Part shown: piece after piece, positions 1-11,614 of the stretch | How positions within the stretch are numbered: position 1 is the stretch's first letter | Layout: each line of letters begins with the position of its first letter | NCBI GenBank assembly: GCA_038496445.1 | Contig: JALMLS010000279.1 | Location: forward strand, 84,903 to 148,902 | Direction: 5' to 3' | Origin: Trichosphaerium sp. ATCC 40318 | Lineage: Eukaryota; Discosea; Flabellinia; Trichosidae | Length of the DNA stretch: 64,000 bases | The notes under the pieces: model-generated | Databases searched by the model: none | Told to the model about the DNA's origin: nothing | The model's input: the letters and a program-made list of their open reading frames with translations, nothing else | Program-made: the position numbers and the translations under genes

Positions 1-298
1 GCTATTGCAAGATGGTGGTGATCTTCTCTTTAGCAATTAAAAACCTTTAAGACAACTTCCCCATGTATTAAATTATGGTTTCTTGGCTTGTCACCTTTTT
101 TGTTGATCAAAAGTTATTTTGACTGGTTTTTATTTAATACAACACAAACAGATACTTTTTCCTTTTATTTGGTCTGCTTGAATTCACTTATTCCTGTACC
201 ACAAAGGGCAACTAGCTCAAAAGTACTCTAAAGAAGAGAAATCAGAAAACAAGAGAAAACTAAGCCGAGAAATTAAAGACAATAGTGAACGCCAAATG

Positions 299-3200
299 TT
301 ACATTGTGTAAATGATGCAGTTAAGAATGTCACCCAAAGTAATGAGTTTTTGGGCAAAAAACGTAATACGCAGTTTATCTTGAACTACTTGCGCAACAGT
401 GGCTTCAAAACCAAGCTTGCTTTTCATTCTTACAAAAAAAAATCTTTTTTCAAAAAAAACACTTCTATGAGTTGTACCTGAATGCCTGGTTGATATGTGC
501 ATGGCACAATTATATATGGCTTATTTGCCTTAAATGATGTTTCTATGGTTACATATTGACTTGTGATAAAGTCAGTATACTCTACGCCCATGAATTCTAT
601 TTTCTTCAAAGACCGACCTGAAAACAACATCAACAAAAAAAACCCGGTTTTTGTCTTCACAACGTACTGCTTGCATTATAAATGTATAGTCCAATACCAG
701 GAAACTTTGCATGTTTTGGAGATGTATTAATGAGTATAATTTTAGCTTGTGCATCTCCAGAAGCACGAACTAGAAACTCTGGATTGCTATTGAAAGTCAA
801 CACGCTGAAAAAAAAAGAAACAAAAATGTGTACTCATTAAAACTGGCAGTATTTGTCTTACAACCGCCTGCATTAGCTTGATTCCATTCGCTCTAACAGA
901 ATATAAGAACAATATAATTTGCGAGTATTAATTCTTGGCTTTACCTGTAAACGTTGGACATCCCAACCAGATACGCTTTCGGAACGAATAATATTTTCAG
1001 TCGGCATACATCCTGTTTGTTAATTGTAAGCAACAGAGTTGTGAGGTGTGACATTAAACATACGTGCTGACGATAATGTTGCAACAGGTCCGCCTCTAGA
1101 TAATTGAGAAAGACCTTCTTTAAGTGCCCTATCATGAGAAAAGGTTAAGAAAAAAAGAAGAAAAAAAAGCCACATCTTTCTTTATACTTACGCATCTATG
1201 TTTTTTAAAGTTGTTGAAATTGTGCCAACAGATACCTTATATAGATACCCATCTTTGCTCTGCGCAGCAGAAAGCAAGTCTACAAACGCATCACATAGTT
1301 TATCGCCCAAAAGAAACAGTTGAGGTTGGTGTGAAGGGAAGAATCGACCAAGTACTGATAAGTATAATATGACTTTACCAAAATATGAGGTAAAATCTAC
1401 ATAACATATAGGCCGAACCTACTAGGTTGTAAGAGATGCTACATCGAAGATATTAACAAACTAATATTATCTTACCCTAAACTGCTCTACCAGCTCTGAT
1501 ATAATCTCACCAATCACAATCATTGCGTCTTTAGCATCACTAGCAACTTGATGTGGATGAAACAATTGTTGCTCTTCAATCGTCGTGAACTGAGCTTAAC
1601 AGGACAACAGACGTTAGCTTAATGATTTGAGGATAGAGTAAATTTAGTACTTCTCATGCGCTGTGCAAGTCCCGATACAAGGGTATCTACGATAACACGC
1701 ATGTTACCGTTAACACCAACATTTCCACAAAGAGTTCTTAACTGTTGAAGACAAAAAAAAGTAAGCATTACGTTGAAGGCGGTAGATTTTGGTGACGTAC
1801 AGCGGCATGTTTTGGATAGTAAGCTTTCATTATCTTTAGTATAGATGGTAGTAATTCAGTTACAGGTGTAACAAAGAATACAAAGTCATCACCTAACCAG
1901 TAAAATCAATACACGAAAAGAACCATGCACAGTTTTTTTTCAAGCAACCCAAAAAAAAAAAAAGAAAAAACGAGATAGTAATACACTTACGTCTCATTCT
2001 TTTATGACCTATATCGGTAACATCTGCCAGCCTATCTAAGAACTCTATATATTTCTTTATATGAGGTACAATTGTTGCAATATAATCAAAGAAATCATGT
2101 TTTACGCTATCTTCGAATATCAATGCAAGATTGTTACCAATATTATCTATATGAGTAGCTACAACATTCACAAACCCTTTGACATACCTAAACCAGTTAT
2201 AAAAGTGATATAGAAGCAATTTTCTTAAAAGCAATCCGATGTAAAGTAAGTGACATACGCTAAAAATTCATCATTGTTCAAATTTATAATCAACTCATAG
2301 TCTTTGTTGCAATAGCCCACCATAGACTTTACATCACCGGCAATAAGTCTTAATAACTCTGATAAATCTTGAAGCTGTGACACGTCTGGTGGAGAACTCA
2401 TTCTATCCAAAGACGACTTGATATGAGAAAACAAAGCGCCTCTGTCAATCTGACAACAAAATCCAATAAATATCAGGTAAAGGTTTCTAATTAAGTGCTA
2501 CTAACCCCAGAAGATTGTTTGCCACCTGATACTGCAGCATCTTGTGTGCGTTGAGAAGACGCATTTATACCAATAATAGGTCTAGTAGTCGTCTTGGTTG
2601 CCTGTCCAATTCGTTATTAGATTGACAGATTTTGTCTAGCTAAATGTTGTTTTAACTCACTGTGAACATCGGGGAGGTTATAGGTGCTGTTTTAGGTGCG
2701 GTTTCGGTTGTGTTTATCGTAGCTGTATACATAGCTGGTGATGTGGTTTGTTTTTGTGGTTTCTTGGACGTGACCTAAGTGACAAAATCAAAACAGAGGA
2801 AAGACATCTGATAGCCAGAAAAAAAAATATATCGTACACCAAACAGTTGTGGTTTTTTCACGACTGGTGCAGGAGGTTTATACTGTTTCTGTACTGGAGG
2901 TGATAGAGGGGTTGGAGGATGAGGTGGTGGCGTTGTTTGCACAACAGGTTGTTCCGCTTGGACCTGAGGTTTCTCCGCTTGAAATGTTTGTTTCTGAACG
3001 GCTCGTTCTATTACAATTTGCTTTGGCGCCTCTGCAACCTTCTAAAATAATACAAACTGTCAGGTAACACTTTGCAGAAAAAAAATACGCACTTCTTGCG
3101 TTTGTGCTGGTTCTTCGTCAAAAAATTGATCCATAAGATCATCAAGGTCATCAGTCATGCCTGCCTGCGGTTCGGAGTTAATATAGTCCAAACAAAGGAC

Positions 3201-3576
3201 GTTTCGTTTTACTAGGCCGAAAAACTTGCAAGGTGGCGACCGATCGCTACATTATAGTCTTTGCGTACGTTTACAGTAGATTGCCTTGGGTCATCAAAGA
3301 AATCATCTAACAGTTGGTCTAAAGCATCTTTTTCGCCCTTTTGCGTATTTTAGAGCAAAATACGTAAAAGAGACGTTTTTGTCACAAAGTAAAACAGGCA
3401 AAAGCGCGTACAGCTTCTTCAGGTACAACAACTTTCTTTTGTGGCTCTGTAGGAGCTAATAGATTGTTTTATGCTTAATTGGTTACTCAAACGTTCGTAC
3501 CTGTGTCTGGTTTCGAGTATACAATGTCGTTTAGCTCATTAAGCATACTATCTAAATCATCACCAAGTTCCGCCAT
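299..3576 (-). CDS. Multi-exon protein with LD-like acidic motifs, Pro-rich linker, helical region and calpain-III/C2-like C-terminus
   Basis: I do not recognise the whole protein. The start MAELGDDLDSMLNELND (ATG at 3576) is followed by two more short acidic exons, LDQLLDDFFDD near 3310 and LDDLMDQFFDE near 3130. All three resemble the LDxLLxxL motif of paxillin-type adaptors. A Pro/Gln/Val-rich linker follows (about 3050-2835). Helix-rich exons then run between about 2430 and 1190, with NWF/VKGFVNVV, TELLPSILKIMK and SELVEQFR-like stretches. The last exons (about 1130-300) include NSNPEFLVRASGDAQ and KPYIIVPCTYQPG. The latter closely matches the conserved strand of calpain domain III (YxIVPxTxxPGxxxxF). 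No protease core is visible. About 13 introns are inferred by reading frame, so exon edges are approximate, especially the last. It is transcribed away from eIF4A across a roughly 700-bp shared upstream region. Inference: a cytoskeletal or membrane adaptor. Confidence 0.7.
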
Positions 3577-4273
3577 GATTTAATTATGTAACCACAAAAT
3601 AAATTTGGTGCGGTTAAGCCTAATTCTAACTACCGTTAATGTAACCCTCGCCTTACAGTTCCTTTGGGCTAATGAAGACGTTAGCTAAACCACTTGAAGT
3701 AAGCGGTTAAAAGTTGAAACAAAAAAAAGCATGCCCAAACTTAGGTTCTCAAGCGTATCCGAGACTATCTGTGCGCTTAGGCTACTGCGAGTCGAAATAC
3801 TGAGGGCCTAGTGATTGTAACGCCTTAAAATAACCTGCTTTTACCGTACGTTAACAAACGTGGCGACCTCCAGCAAAAATTCAACAAATCGAAAAGGTTT
3901 GTATCCACCTTTCTTATTTTTTTCTAAGTTTAAAATAGCCGTTTGGGTAACAAGTCGAAGTACTATCAGAAAACGTTTTAGAAAAATATGTTATACGATA
4001 TTAGAACAATTTACATAATTTTTCTAAACGTTTAGAGTTTGTAAGTAAAAATAACTCACAATTCTATCTCATTTTTTTCCGTGTTTTTATGCACTGAGAA
4101 AAAAATTCATTATTTTCAAGCTTTGCGCTTTTAAACACGTACGAAGGTATGTATTTTATACTAATACGTGCTTTTAAACACTCCGCACGCCTACAAACGA
4201 CAAAAGGACTCTTTTCTCCTGATTTTCGTTCCAACTCGCTCTAAAGCTGTTCTAGCCCCACTTGCAATTTAAT
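3577..4273. promoter_or_regulatory. Divergent intergenic region between the LD-motif gene and eIF4A
   Basis: No ORF with coding character is visible. The two flanking genes are transcribed outward, so both promoters must lie here. I see no clear TATA box. A/T runs and a pyrimidine-rich stretch before the eIF4A ATG are the only visible features. Confidence 0.5.
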
Positions 4274-6240
4274 ATGAGTTACGAAGGAGAACCACAAACC
4301 ACAGAAGAGCAACCTAGCAACCCTTAGTAAGTTTCGTCACATCTTCAGTTCTGTATGCTTATAATAAAAGCGAGGACAATGCTCCTCCTGCTGACGAGGC
4401 CCCTGAAGCCGAAAACCCTTACGAGGAGGGAACTGCCGAATCTAACATCGAGGACGAAGCTATTGACTCTTTCGATAACATGGGCTTGAAACCTGATCTC
4501 TTGCGTGGTATTTACGCTTACGGTTTCGAAAAACCATCTACCATTCAACAACGCGCAATTCTTCCATTCACAAGGTATTTCAGCGTTATTGAGACGTTTT
4601 TTACTAAATATTACGCTTATTTCCTTGCTTTTCCTAACTTGTATTTCCCATTTAGAGGCCGTGATATCATTGCCCAAGCTCAATCCGGTACCGGTAAGAC
4701 CGCTACTTTCGCTGTTGGTATTTTGCAATCGATCGACAACAACGTCGCACAAGCACAAGCTCTTATCCTTGCACCAACCCGCGAACTTGCTCAACAAATT
4801 CAAAAAGTAAGCACAAAGTTATTCTCTTTTAAAAAAATCAAAAAGTTGAATTCCAGAGTTTCCTCTTTTTACTTTATTCTAACATTGTATTTTAGGCCAC
4901 CCAAGCTCTAGGTGACTACCTTAAAGTCCGTGTACACGCCTGTATTGGTGGTACTCGTGTCAGAGACGATCTAGCTGCTTTGCGCCAAGGTTAGTTTAAA
5001 ATAGATAATATAACTACCAAACGGCGAATTCAGAACTAATTTGTTTATATTAGGTGTCCACGTAGTTGTCGGTACCCCTGGTCGTGTATTCGATATGCTT
5101 TCCCGCCGCGCTCTCCCTCCATCGTACATCAAGGCTTTCGTACTCGATGAAGCCGATGAGATGCTTTCCCTTGGTTTCAAGGAGCAAATCTACGAAATCT
5201 TCAGGGTACACTAAGTTTAATTTGTTTTTTCGTCTATTTCTCTCCAATACGCTTTAGCCTTTATTAAATCGTTTTTAGAAATTGCCATCTGATGTCCAAG
5301 TCGGTCTTTTCTCCGCTACCATGCCTCGTGATGCTTTGGAAATCACCAAAAAATTCATGAACAAGCCAATCCAAATTTTGGTAAAACAAGACGAACTTAC
5401 CCTTGAAGGTACGCTTTATAACGCGATTGTTGGAAAATATTTTCTTGATTGGATAAAATCCATTTATTGCGCTTTTGTTTTTAATTTGTAGTGATGCTCT
5501 TATATTGCGTTTCTAATACTTGTGTAAGGTATTCGTCAATTTTTCATCAACGTCGAACGTGGTGACTGGAAACTCGAAACCCTCATTGATTTATACGAGA
5601 CAATCTCAATCTCCCAAGCTGTTATTTTCTGCAACACCAGAAGGAAGGTCGACTGGCTCACCGACCAATTGCGTGGAAGAGAATTCACAGTATCTGCCAC
5701 TGTACGTTTACATTCTTTGTTGCGTATACTTCTATGTTGCATAGTTTTCTTTGCTTTTTGTTTAAGTTGTTTTCATTCGCTCATGTTTTTCCGTAGCATG
5801 GTGATATCGACCAAAAAGAGCGTGATGAGATTATGGGCGACTTCAGAAGCGGTCAATCCCGTATCTTGATCACCACTGATCTTCTCGCTCGTGGTATTGA
5901 TGTACAACAAGTTTCTCTCGTTGGTACGTTTTTTGGATTTTAAAGCATAGTGTTATCGTTGCTTGTCTTCTAGTGTATTGATTGTTGTTTTAGTAAACTA
6001 CGATTTACCACGTAACTTGGAGAACTACATCCATCGTATCGGTCGTTCTGGTCGTTTCGGTAGAAAGGGTGTTGCCATCAACCTTGTCACCAAGGATGAT
6101 CTCCATACCTTGCAAGACTTGGAGAGATTTTACAACACCAATGTCGAACCTATGCCTGTACGTTTTTAGTTTGAAGAGCAAGGTGTTTTTCTTTATTTAC
6201 TGATTTTTGCTTTCAGGCCAACATCGCGGATCTCTTGTAG
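4274..6240 (+). CDS. eIF4A, DEAD-box translation initiation RNA helicase
   Basis: ATP-dependent RNA helicase of the cytoplasmic eIF4F complex, which unwinds mRNA 5' leaders. About ten exons encode roughly 400 residues, the normal family length. The canonical motifs appear in order: the Q-motif region ([17 protein letters not shown]), Walker [29 protein letters not shown], an RGID-type motif ([11 protein letters not shown]) and [13 protein letters not shown], ending in NIADLL. The ATG at 4274 opens a short first exon (ends 4326) whose frame continues at 4371 as the acidic N-terminus [12 protein letters not shown]. Introns are 40-110 nt, and several donors are GTACGT or GTACGC. All exons stay open, so the gene looks intact. 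An AATAAA lies about 95 nt past the stop. A close paralogue such as eIF4A-III cannot be excluded, but the N-terminus and NVEPMP tail favour eIF4A proper. Confidence 0.96.
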
Positions 6241-6399
6241 ATATAAATGCATTGTGCATTACGGGAATAATAACATTATACTTTCCCATTTTTAAAAAAT
6301 TCATTGTTGTTTGGTTCGGGTTCCTTGTATTAGTACCGAAATAAAAGGATATTCGTTAATTTGACGTGTTGTTGTTTCCTTTACCTTCCAATTGAAGTT

Positions 6400-6837
6400 A
6401 TTGTAATATATATTGTCGTACTTTGATATTCCTCAATCATCTCTTTGTGCGGTTGTCAGAACGTGCCGATTGCTTGCACAAGTGGTATGGGAGCACATAT
6501 CAATACGAGAGGTCTCGTTAACACATTGGCGTGATTTGTTAGAGGAAAAGTATTGCAACCTTGCAGGTGTCCACGCTATCAAGTTAATCAATTGTAATAA
6601 GATTACAGGCTCAGGTGTTCAAGCTCTGGTGGTGTGCATTCAATTGATGTAACATTCTGTGGCGTAGTTACAGACATAGGATTTAGTGCGTTGAAAGGTG
6701 TATATGGACTATGTGCTAATTACAGCACTAATATTAGATGGATATCTCTTTCTGGTATATCAATACTACAGGTATCTAATTGTCCAAGAGTTACAGATGT
6801 TGGTGTGTCATCGCTTGTTGGTATCAAAGAGCTCTAA
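6400..6837 (+). pseudogene. F-box/leucine-rich-repeat relic with frameshift
   Basis: The reading frame has an F-box-like start (DIPQSSLCAVVRTCRLLAQ) and then LRRs of the GVHxIxL..C..ITxxGxxAL type. The frame breaks near 6635: GVQAL is followed by a premature stop, while the next repeat (GVHSIDVTFC) continues in another frame, as if one base had been lost or gained. No ATG opens the frame. The repeats resemble the intact LRR gene at 39331-40410 and the F-box gene at 41294-41746. I read it as a decayed member of that family. An unseen intron restoring the frame is less likely, because no GT...AG pair fits the few bases involved. Confidence 0.65.
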
Positions 6838-7198
6838 TGTGTCATGGTGTAACTTGTTAATGATAATGATATAAAGGACTCACTAGCCTATAATATTGTA
6901 TTGCTTACAAGAGCATAGTTTTTGTCACCTCGCCAAGAGCTTTGTTTGCGACATTTGCATTCGTGTAGGTCACGTGCCAGACTTGGGAAAGAGTTTACAG
7001 GCTTGTTAAAAGTGAATTTGACAACGTATTAGTACTCTTCGTGGTGCGGCTCGAGTTAACGAAATTGATTCAAAACTTAACTTTGCAAAGTTCTCTGAAA
7101 TTCTAGCGACATCATACTATCGTTTTTAGATTTTACACCAGTACTCTGTGTTCTCAGGGAACGACTAGTAGTTTGGTAGAGTTTTGTACGCGGGAACG
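6838..7198. other. Intergenic region upstream of PDAT
   Basis: No coding signal is recognised. It must contain the PDAT promoter and 5' leader. No TATA box is obvious. Confidence 0.4.
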
Positions 7199-9875
7199 AT
7201 GGCAGATACGCTACGTAAGCGCAAACGCACGAAAGAAGAGAAAACAAACGATGAGGAACCCAGTAGTACAACTAGTGACGACACAGATGATACCTCAGTA
7301 AAAGCTAGCGATTCACAAATCAAAACGTTGGAAAAGCGTATACAGGATGCCAGACGTGTATTTGAGCGGCAACTGACAAAAATACGCGAAGAACACGAGC
7401 AAAAAATATATGTCGCAATCATTGCCGGTATCGCGCTTACCTTAGCAGTGCTAGGAGCTTTAGGTACTAATAGCGCTCTAAAACTTATGCTTACCTCCAA
7501 AAGCCGTTATTTACGCGCCAGACACGATTAAAGAAGGCTGGGACCCTTTACTTAACGACACTGTAGCATATGTAAATGGCACAGCAGGTACAAAAAAAAT
7601 TAGTTATAAACGTTTAAAAACGCCTGGCAACAACCTCAACGCGTACTAGAAATACTATCGAGCTACTGGAAAAACGCAACTCAACCGTTTGTGTCACGAA
7701 CAGTAAAAGATCGGCCCGGAGAGACACTCAGTAAAGCAGGATACGGTGTCCATCATCCAGTTATTATGATACCAGGCAAGAAGCAGAGGAAAAAACACTT
7801 TCACATGATTTTGTTAATTTGTTTTAAAGGTTTGGTTACCTCTCATTTGGAGCTTTGGAAGGCTAATGATGATTGGCCGGGTTTCTTTCGTCAAAGACTT
7901 TGGGGATCAATTGACATGGTACAATGCTTATTACGTAATCCTGCACTTTGGGTAAAGTACATGCAGCTTAACACAACAACTGGTACGTTTTGCTTTTTTT
8001 TTTTTCGCTTCTGAACTTTTCTTGGTTATTAATTGTCTTCCAGGTCTTGATCCAGATGGTATTAAACTGCGTGCTGTTGAAGGATTTTCTGGAGCAGATT
8101 ACTTGTTACCGAGTTACTGGGTGAGTGGAGTACCAGGAACTGAGGATACTTACCATACTATTAATAGGTTTTTGCTAAGCTGATTCAAAATCTTGGAGAC
8201 TTAGGTTATGATTCATCAACCATGCACATGGCCAGTTACGATTGGAGGTTAGCTACACCATTGCTAGAGAAAAGAGATAATTATTTCTCGAGACTAAAGG
8301 TACAACATGTTTATACTTTACGGCATAACCGCCGTTAGTTAAAAGCTCATTACTTAGAACACATTTTCTGACTTTTTTCCTTTAGAGTACTATACAGGAG
8401 CTAGTAAAATTCCGTGAGAAGAAGGTAGTCGTGTATGCTCATAGTATGGGCACAAATGTATTTTATTACTTTCTAAATTGGGTCAAACATCGTGATCCTA
8501 CATGGGTGGCACGTGATTTTTTTGTAGAAGAAGTTTTTGACTGTGTACTTACTTTATGACTAGGATAAACATGTTGATTCGTTTATTCCTATAGGAGGAC
8601 CATTCTTGGGTGTATCTAAGGCAGTGTCAACATACTTATCAGGTAAGACTAGATTAAGAACTTTTTTTTCGTATACGTTTGAAAAAGTCACTGTTTCTTT
8701 TATTTTACTACACCTGTTGATGGAAATCGTTTTTTTATGACTTTTTTTGCGTGTGCTTATGTGTTTTTGTAGCTCAGATGCGTGAGACTTCACAATTTGC
8801 TGCTGTTATGCCAATAATCAATCAGATTGTTACTCATAAAGATCGCTTACAAATCTTTCGAAGTTTCTATTCAGGTGGCTCTATGCTACCTAAAGGTAAC
8901 TTGTTGCAATGACGTATATTATATAAACTATAAATAGGTGGTAATCTCGTTTGGGGTGACGAATCCGGCGCTCCAGATGACTTGGAAGGTTTCAGCGTTA
9001 AGCACTTTTTAAAGTTTGACGAAGACGGCACAGCAAAGAACTTGACATTAGATGAGTCTCTTGAGTTCTTGTGGGATCAACTTGGTTCTCCATATGCTGA
9101 GTTACTACAAAATTGGTAAGCACTCTCGAAGCAACAGAGTTCGTTTTTCGCAAAACTGTACAGAATACTTACAAAAAAAAAAGGTATTCACTTGGCGTTG
9201 CAAAAAACCTTTCAGATCCGAAGTATGACAACGAAAAGTACTGGACAAATCCTCTTGAATCATCTCTACCGAATGCGCCTAATTTTAAAATATTTTGTTT
9301 GTATGGCGTTGGTCAAGACTCTGAGAGGTAATCCTATAAAAAAATTCTGCAAAAGAAATTAACATCTGTTTTAGAGGTGCTTGGTACACAAAGGCTGCTT
9401 CTAACAGTTCTGCAACTGAATACGTTGTAAACGCATCCAAAAATAATAAAGAATGTAATATAAGCTATGGTATGCAAATTGGAGAGGGAGATCACACAGT
9501 ACCATTATTATCCCTTGGGTACGAGCTTGAAGAAAAAAAAAGTGTTGTTGCTGATATTCTTGTTGTAGCTACATGTGTGTTAAGGGTTGGAATATAAAGA
9601 GATATAATCCACATGGCGTAAAGGTTATAACTAGAGAATTTGAACATAAACCTGAGTGGGGAACATCAAGAGGAGGTGGTTCTTCAGCTGATCATGTTGA
9701 TTTACTTGGAAACGATGATTTCTTAACTCATGCTTTAAAAATCGCGTCTGGGCGCATAGACGATATCAGCGATAATAGAATATTCAGCAAGTACGCAATT
9801 TATATTTAGTAAAATACACAACTCACTGTATGCTATAGAATAGAGGAATACTCAGAGAAGGTGAAGCTATCGTGA
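7199..9875 (+). CDS. Phospholipid:diacylglycerol acyltransferase (PDAT/LRO1 type, LCAT-like)
   Basis: Transfers an acyl chain from a phospholipid to diacylglycerol, giving triacylglycerol, at the ER. The N-terminus is charged and lysine-rich, followed by a coiled stretch and one membrane segment (IYVAIIAGIALTLAVLGAL), the usual LRO1 topology. Then come the family signatures: VIMIPGLVTSHLELW (lid/oxyanion region), DWRLATPLLE, the nucleophile elbow AHSMGTNV with catalytic Ser, IGGPFLGVSKAVS, LYGVGQDSERGAWY and GEGDHTVPLLSLGY with the catalytic His. About 13 exons end at EEYSEKVKLS*. One intron (about 7772-7828) starts with GC rather than GT. Another of about 41 nt interrupts the membrane segment. 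All catalytic residues are present and no break is seen. It is the triacylglycerol-forming counterpart to the acyl-CoA synthetase and thioesterase elsewhere in the window. Confidence 0.93.
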
Positions 9876-10082
9876 AGCCAATAAAAAAAAAAACTACAAA
9901 CTAAAATAAAAAAAATCTAAAAATAAGTTGGCATTTCACTCGACATCAAAAAAAACCGAAGACGAACAAAAGTTGTGTAAATAAATACAATAAATACAAC
10001 TCTTTTATTTCTTGTTTAAATTACAGTTAATTGAATATGTACAAGTCAGTCATTGACTATTATTATAATACAAATCGAACTT

Positions 10083-10596
10083 TTATGAAATGGGTGGCAT
10101 AGATTTTCTGATATTACGAGCCCTATCACGTGTTCTACATGTTGGGTTTTCCTGAAGCTCTAAAAAAATTGTTGTTAGTCAAGCGCGCCTTGTGTTTTTA
10201 TGTTGTGTACATACCAGATGATTTATCCAACCAGAAAACTGCACGTTCCGCCTTTTTTTCCGCTTGTAATACCATAGCAAAGGCAAAGCATAAATTTGCT
10301 AAACGTAAACCTTGCTCTTTGCTTGATATCATTTTTTGAGTCTTTAGGCACCATTGCTGCGCTTGTATATCCCTTGCTGTCATCCACATCTGTTAAATCA
10401 AATGTTAATTCCTAGCTCCCAAAACACGTGGTTCTAGACGTACTTGAGTTACATCTAAGTTGAGGGCAAAGTAGTCTTCGTGTACTTTTGGCATTGTTTG
10501 CATAGTTACAGCATGTACCGAGCGGTTCAATACAGATGCATGGTCAATCAGCATCTTTCTAATTGGCGCGCTATTCGCTCTTCTTCTTCTGCTCAT
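10083..10596 (-). CDS. Small three-exon protein of unknown function
   Basis: Not recognised. The ATG at 10596 opens MSRRRRANSAPIRKMLIDHA, a strongly basic start. A 37-nt intron follows ...VRLEPR. Exon 2 (MWMTARDIQAQQWCLKTQK...) is helical and rich in Ala, Lys and Glu. A second intron leads to a short Arg-rich tail ending KSMPPIS*. The spliced product is about 140 residues with no signal peptide or membrane segment. Splice phases agree and all three exons stay open, which supports a real gene. A CACGTG lies at 10754-10759, about 160 bp upstream of the start. It converges on PDAT, with about 200 bp between the stops. Confidence 0.6.
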
Positions 10597-11614
10597 CTCA
10601 CCGTTGGTTTTTTGTAATTTTATGTATGACTGTTGATGACGTTAATCTACATAGTTCTTTTCTCAATACAGTATTTACTTCAGTTGTACCTATGTAGTTT
10701 ATTCTCCGATTTCAACACATTCACGTTGTTACACGTTGGTATACATATTTGAGCACGTGATTCCTCCGGGACATTGTATTATAAGTGTGGTCAGGTATAG
10801 AAGCGGCTGAGAGCCTGGTAGATGTATCGGAGTTGATGTAAGTGTAAAACTAGCTTCGACTTGGTGTACGAGGTTGCGTGTATAGTCTAGTTTTTGTTTC
10901 TTAGTTGTCTCTGTATTTCATCATGGAGTCCAGCTCCAGAAATGAGTATCTCCGTAAATGTCCGCTTCAGGGTTCAAGAGTGTTTGAGCGGTTACAGGTC
11001 TTTTTGAAACTATATTCTCGGTTGGAATCGCCGAATAGTACAATGTGACTCATTTCCCTTGCGAACTTTACGGTTCGGTTTCTGAGTTATCAACAACTAA
11101 ATAGCCAATCATCCCTGTTGCTGTAGACCGTCGACACGTCGTGTTAAACTGTACTATAGAAGTTATAACTCTGACGTTTGGGAAAGCTACCGACAATGTA
11201 TAAGTGGGAACTAGCACGGGCGGTGGTTACATTTTTATACTTCGGACGAAGCAACAGAGCCTAGGGGGTATTTAGAAAGACAATGAGATTATTATCGTAA
11301 CCTAAAATTACTTGTCAGTGATAGCTTTACAAGAATAAATCAAGAACTGTTTGTATACAAGTGTATTATAGATAGCGGAGTAATAGCGGTTAATACCATC
11401 GGTATTAAATGCGATATGTCAACTGCTTGCCATCGCACTAATCTTACGAGAAAAGCACAAACCATTCAATTCGTGCCTAAAAATTCTCTTGTCACGTGTC
11501 ACCAATAGTCACTTCCATCAACACCACAGTTTTTCCGTGTGTTCGTTTAAACATGTTTTACCATAGTTTGTCCGTGTGTTCGTTTAACCATGTTTTTTTT
11601 CACAAAAGCACACG
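10597..11614. promoter_or_regulatory. Intergenic region with promoter of metzincin copy A
   Basis: No coding signal. A GTCACGTGTC motif sits at 11491-11500. A 37-bp period tandem repeat begins TCCGTGTGTTCGTTTAA (11534-11596, two units) just upstream of the ATG at 11615. The segment from about 11480 onward is homologous to 18586-18680 upstream of metzincin copy B, which carries only one unit and has CACGTT in place of CACGTG. Confidence 0.6.
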
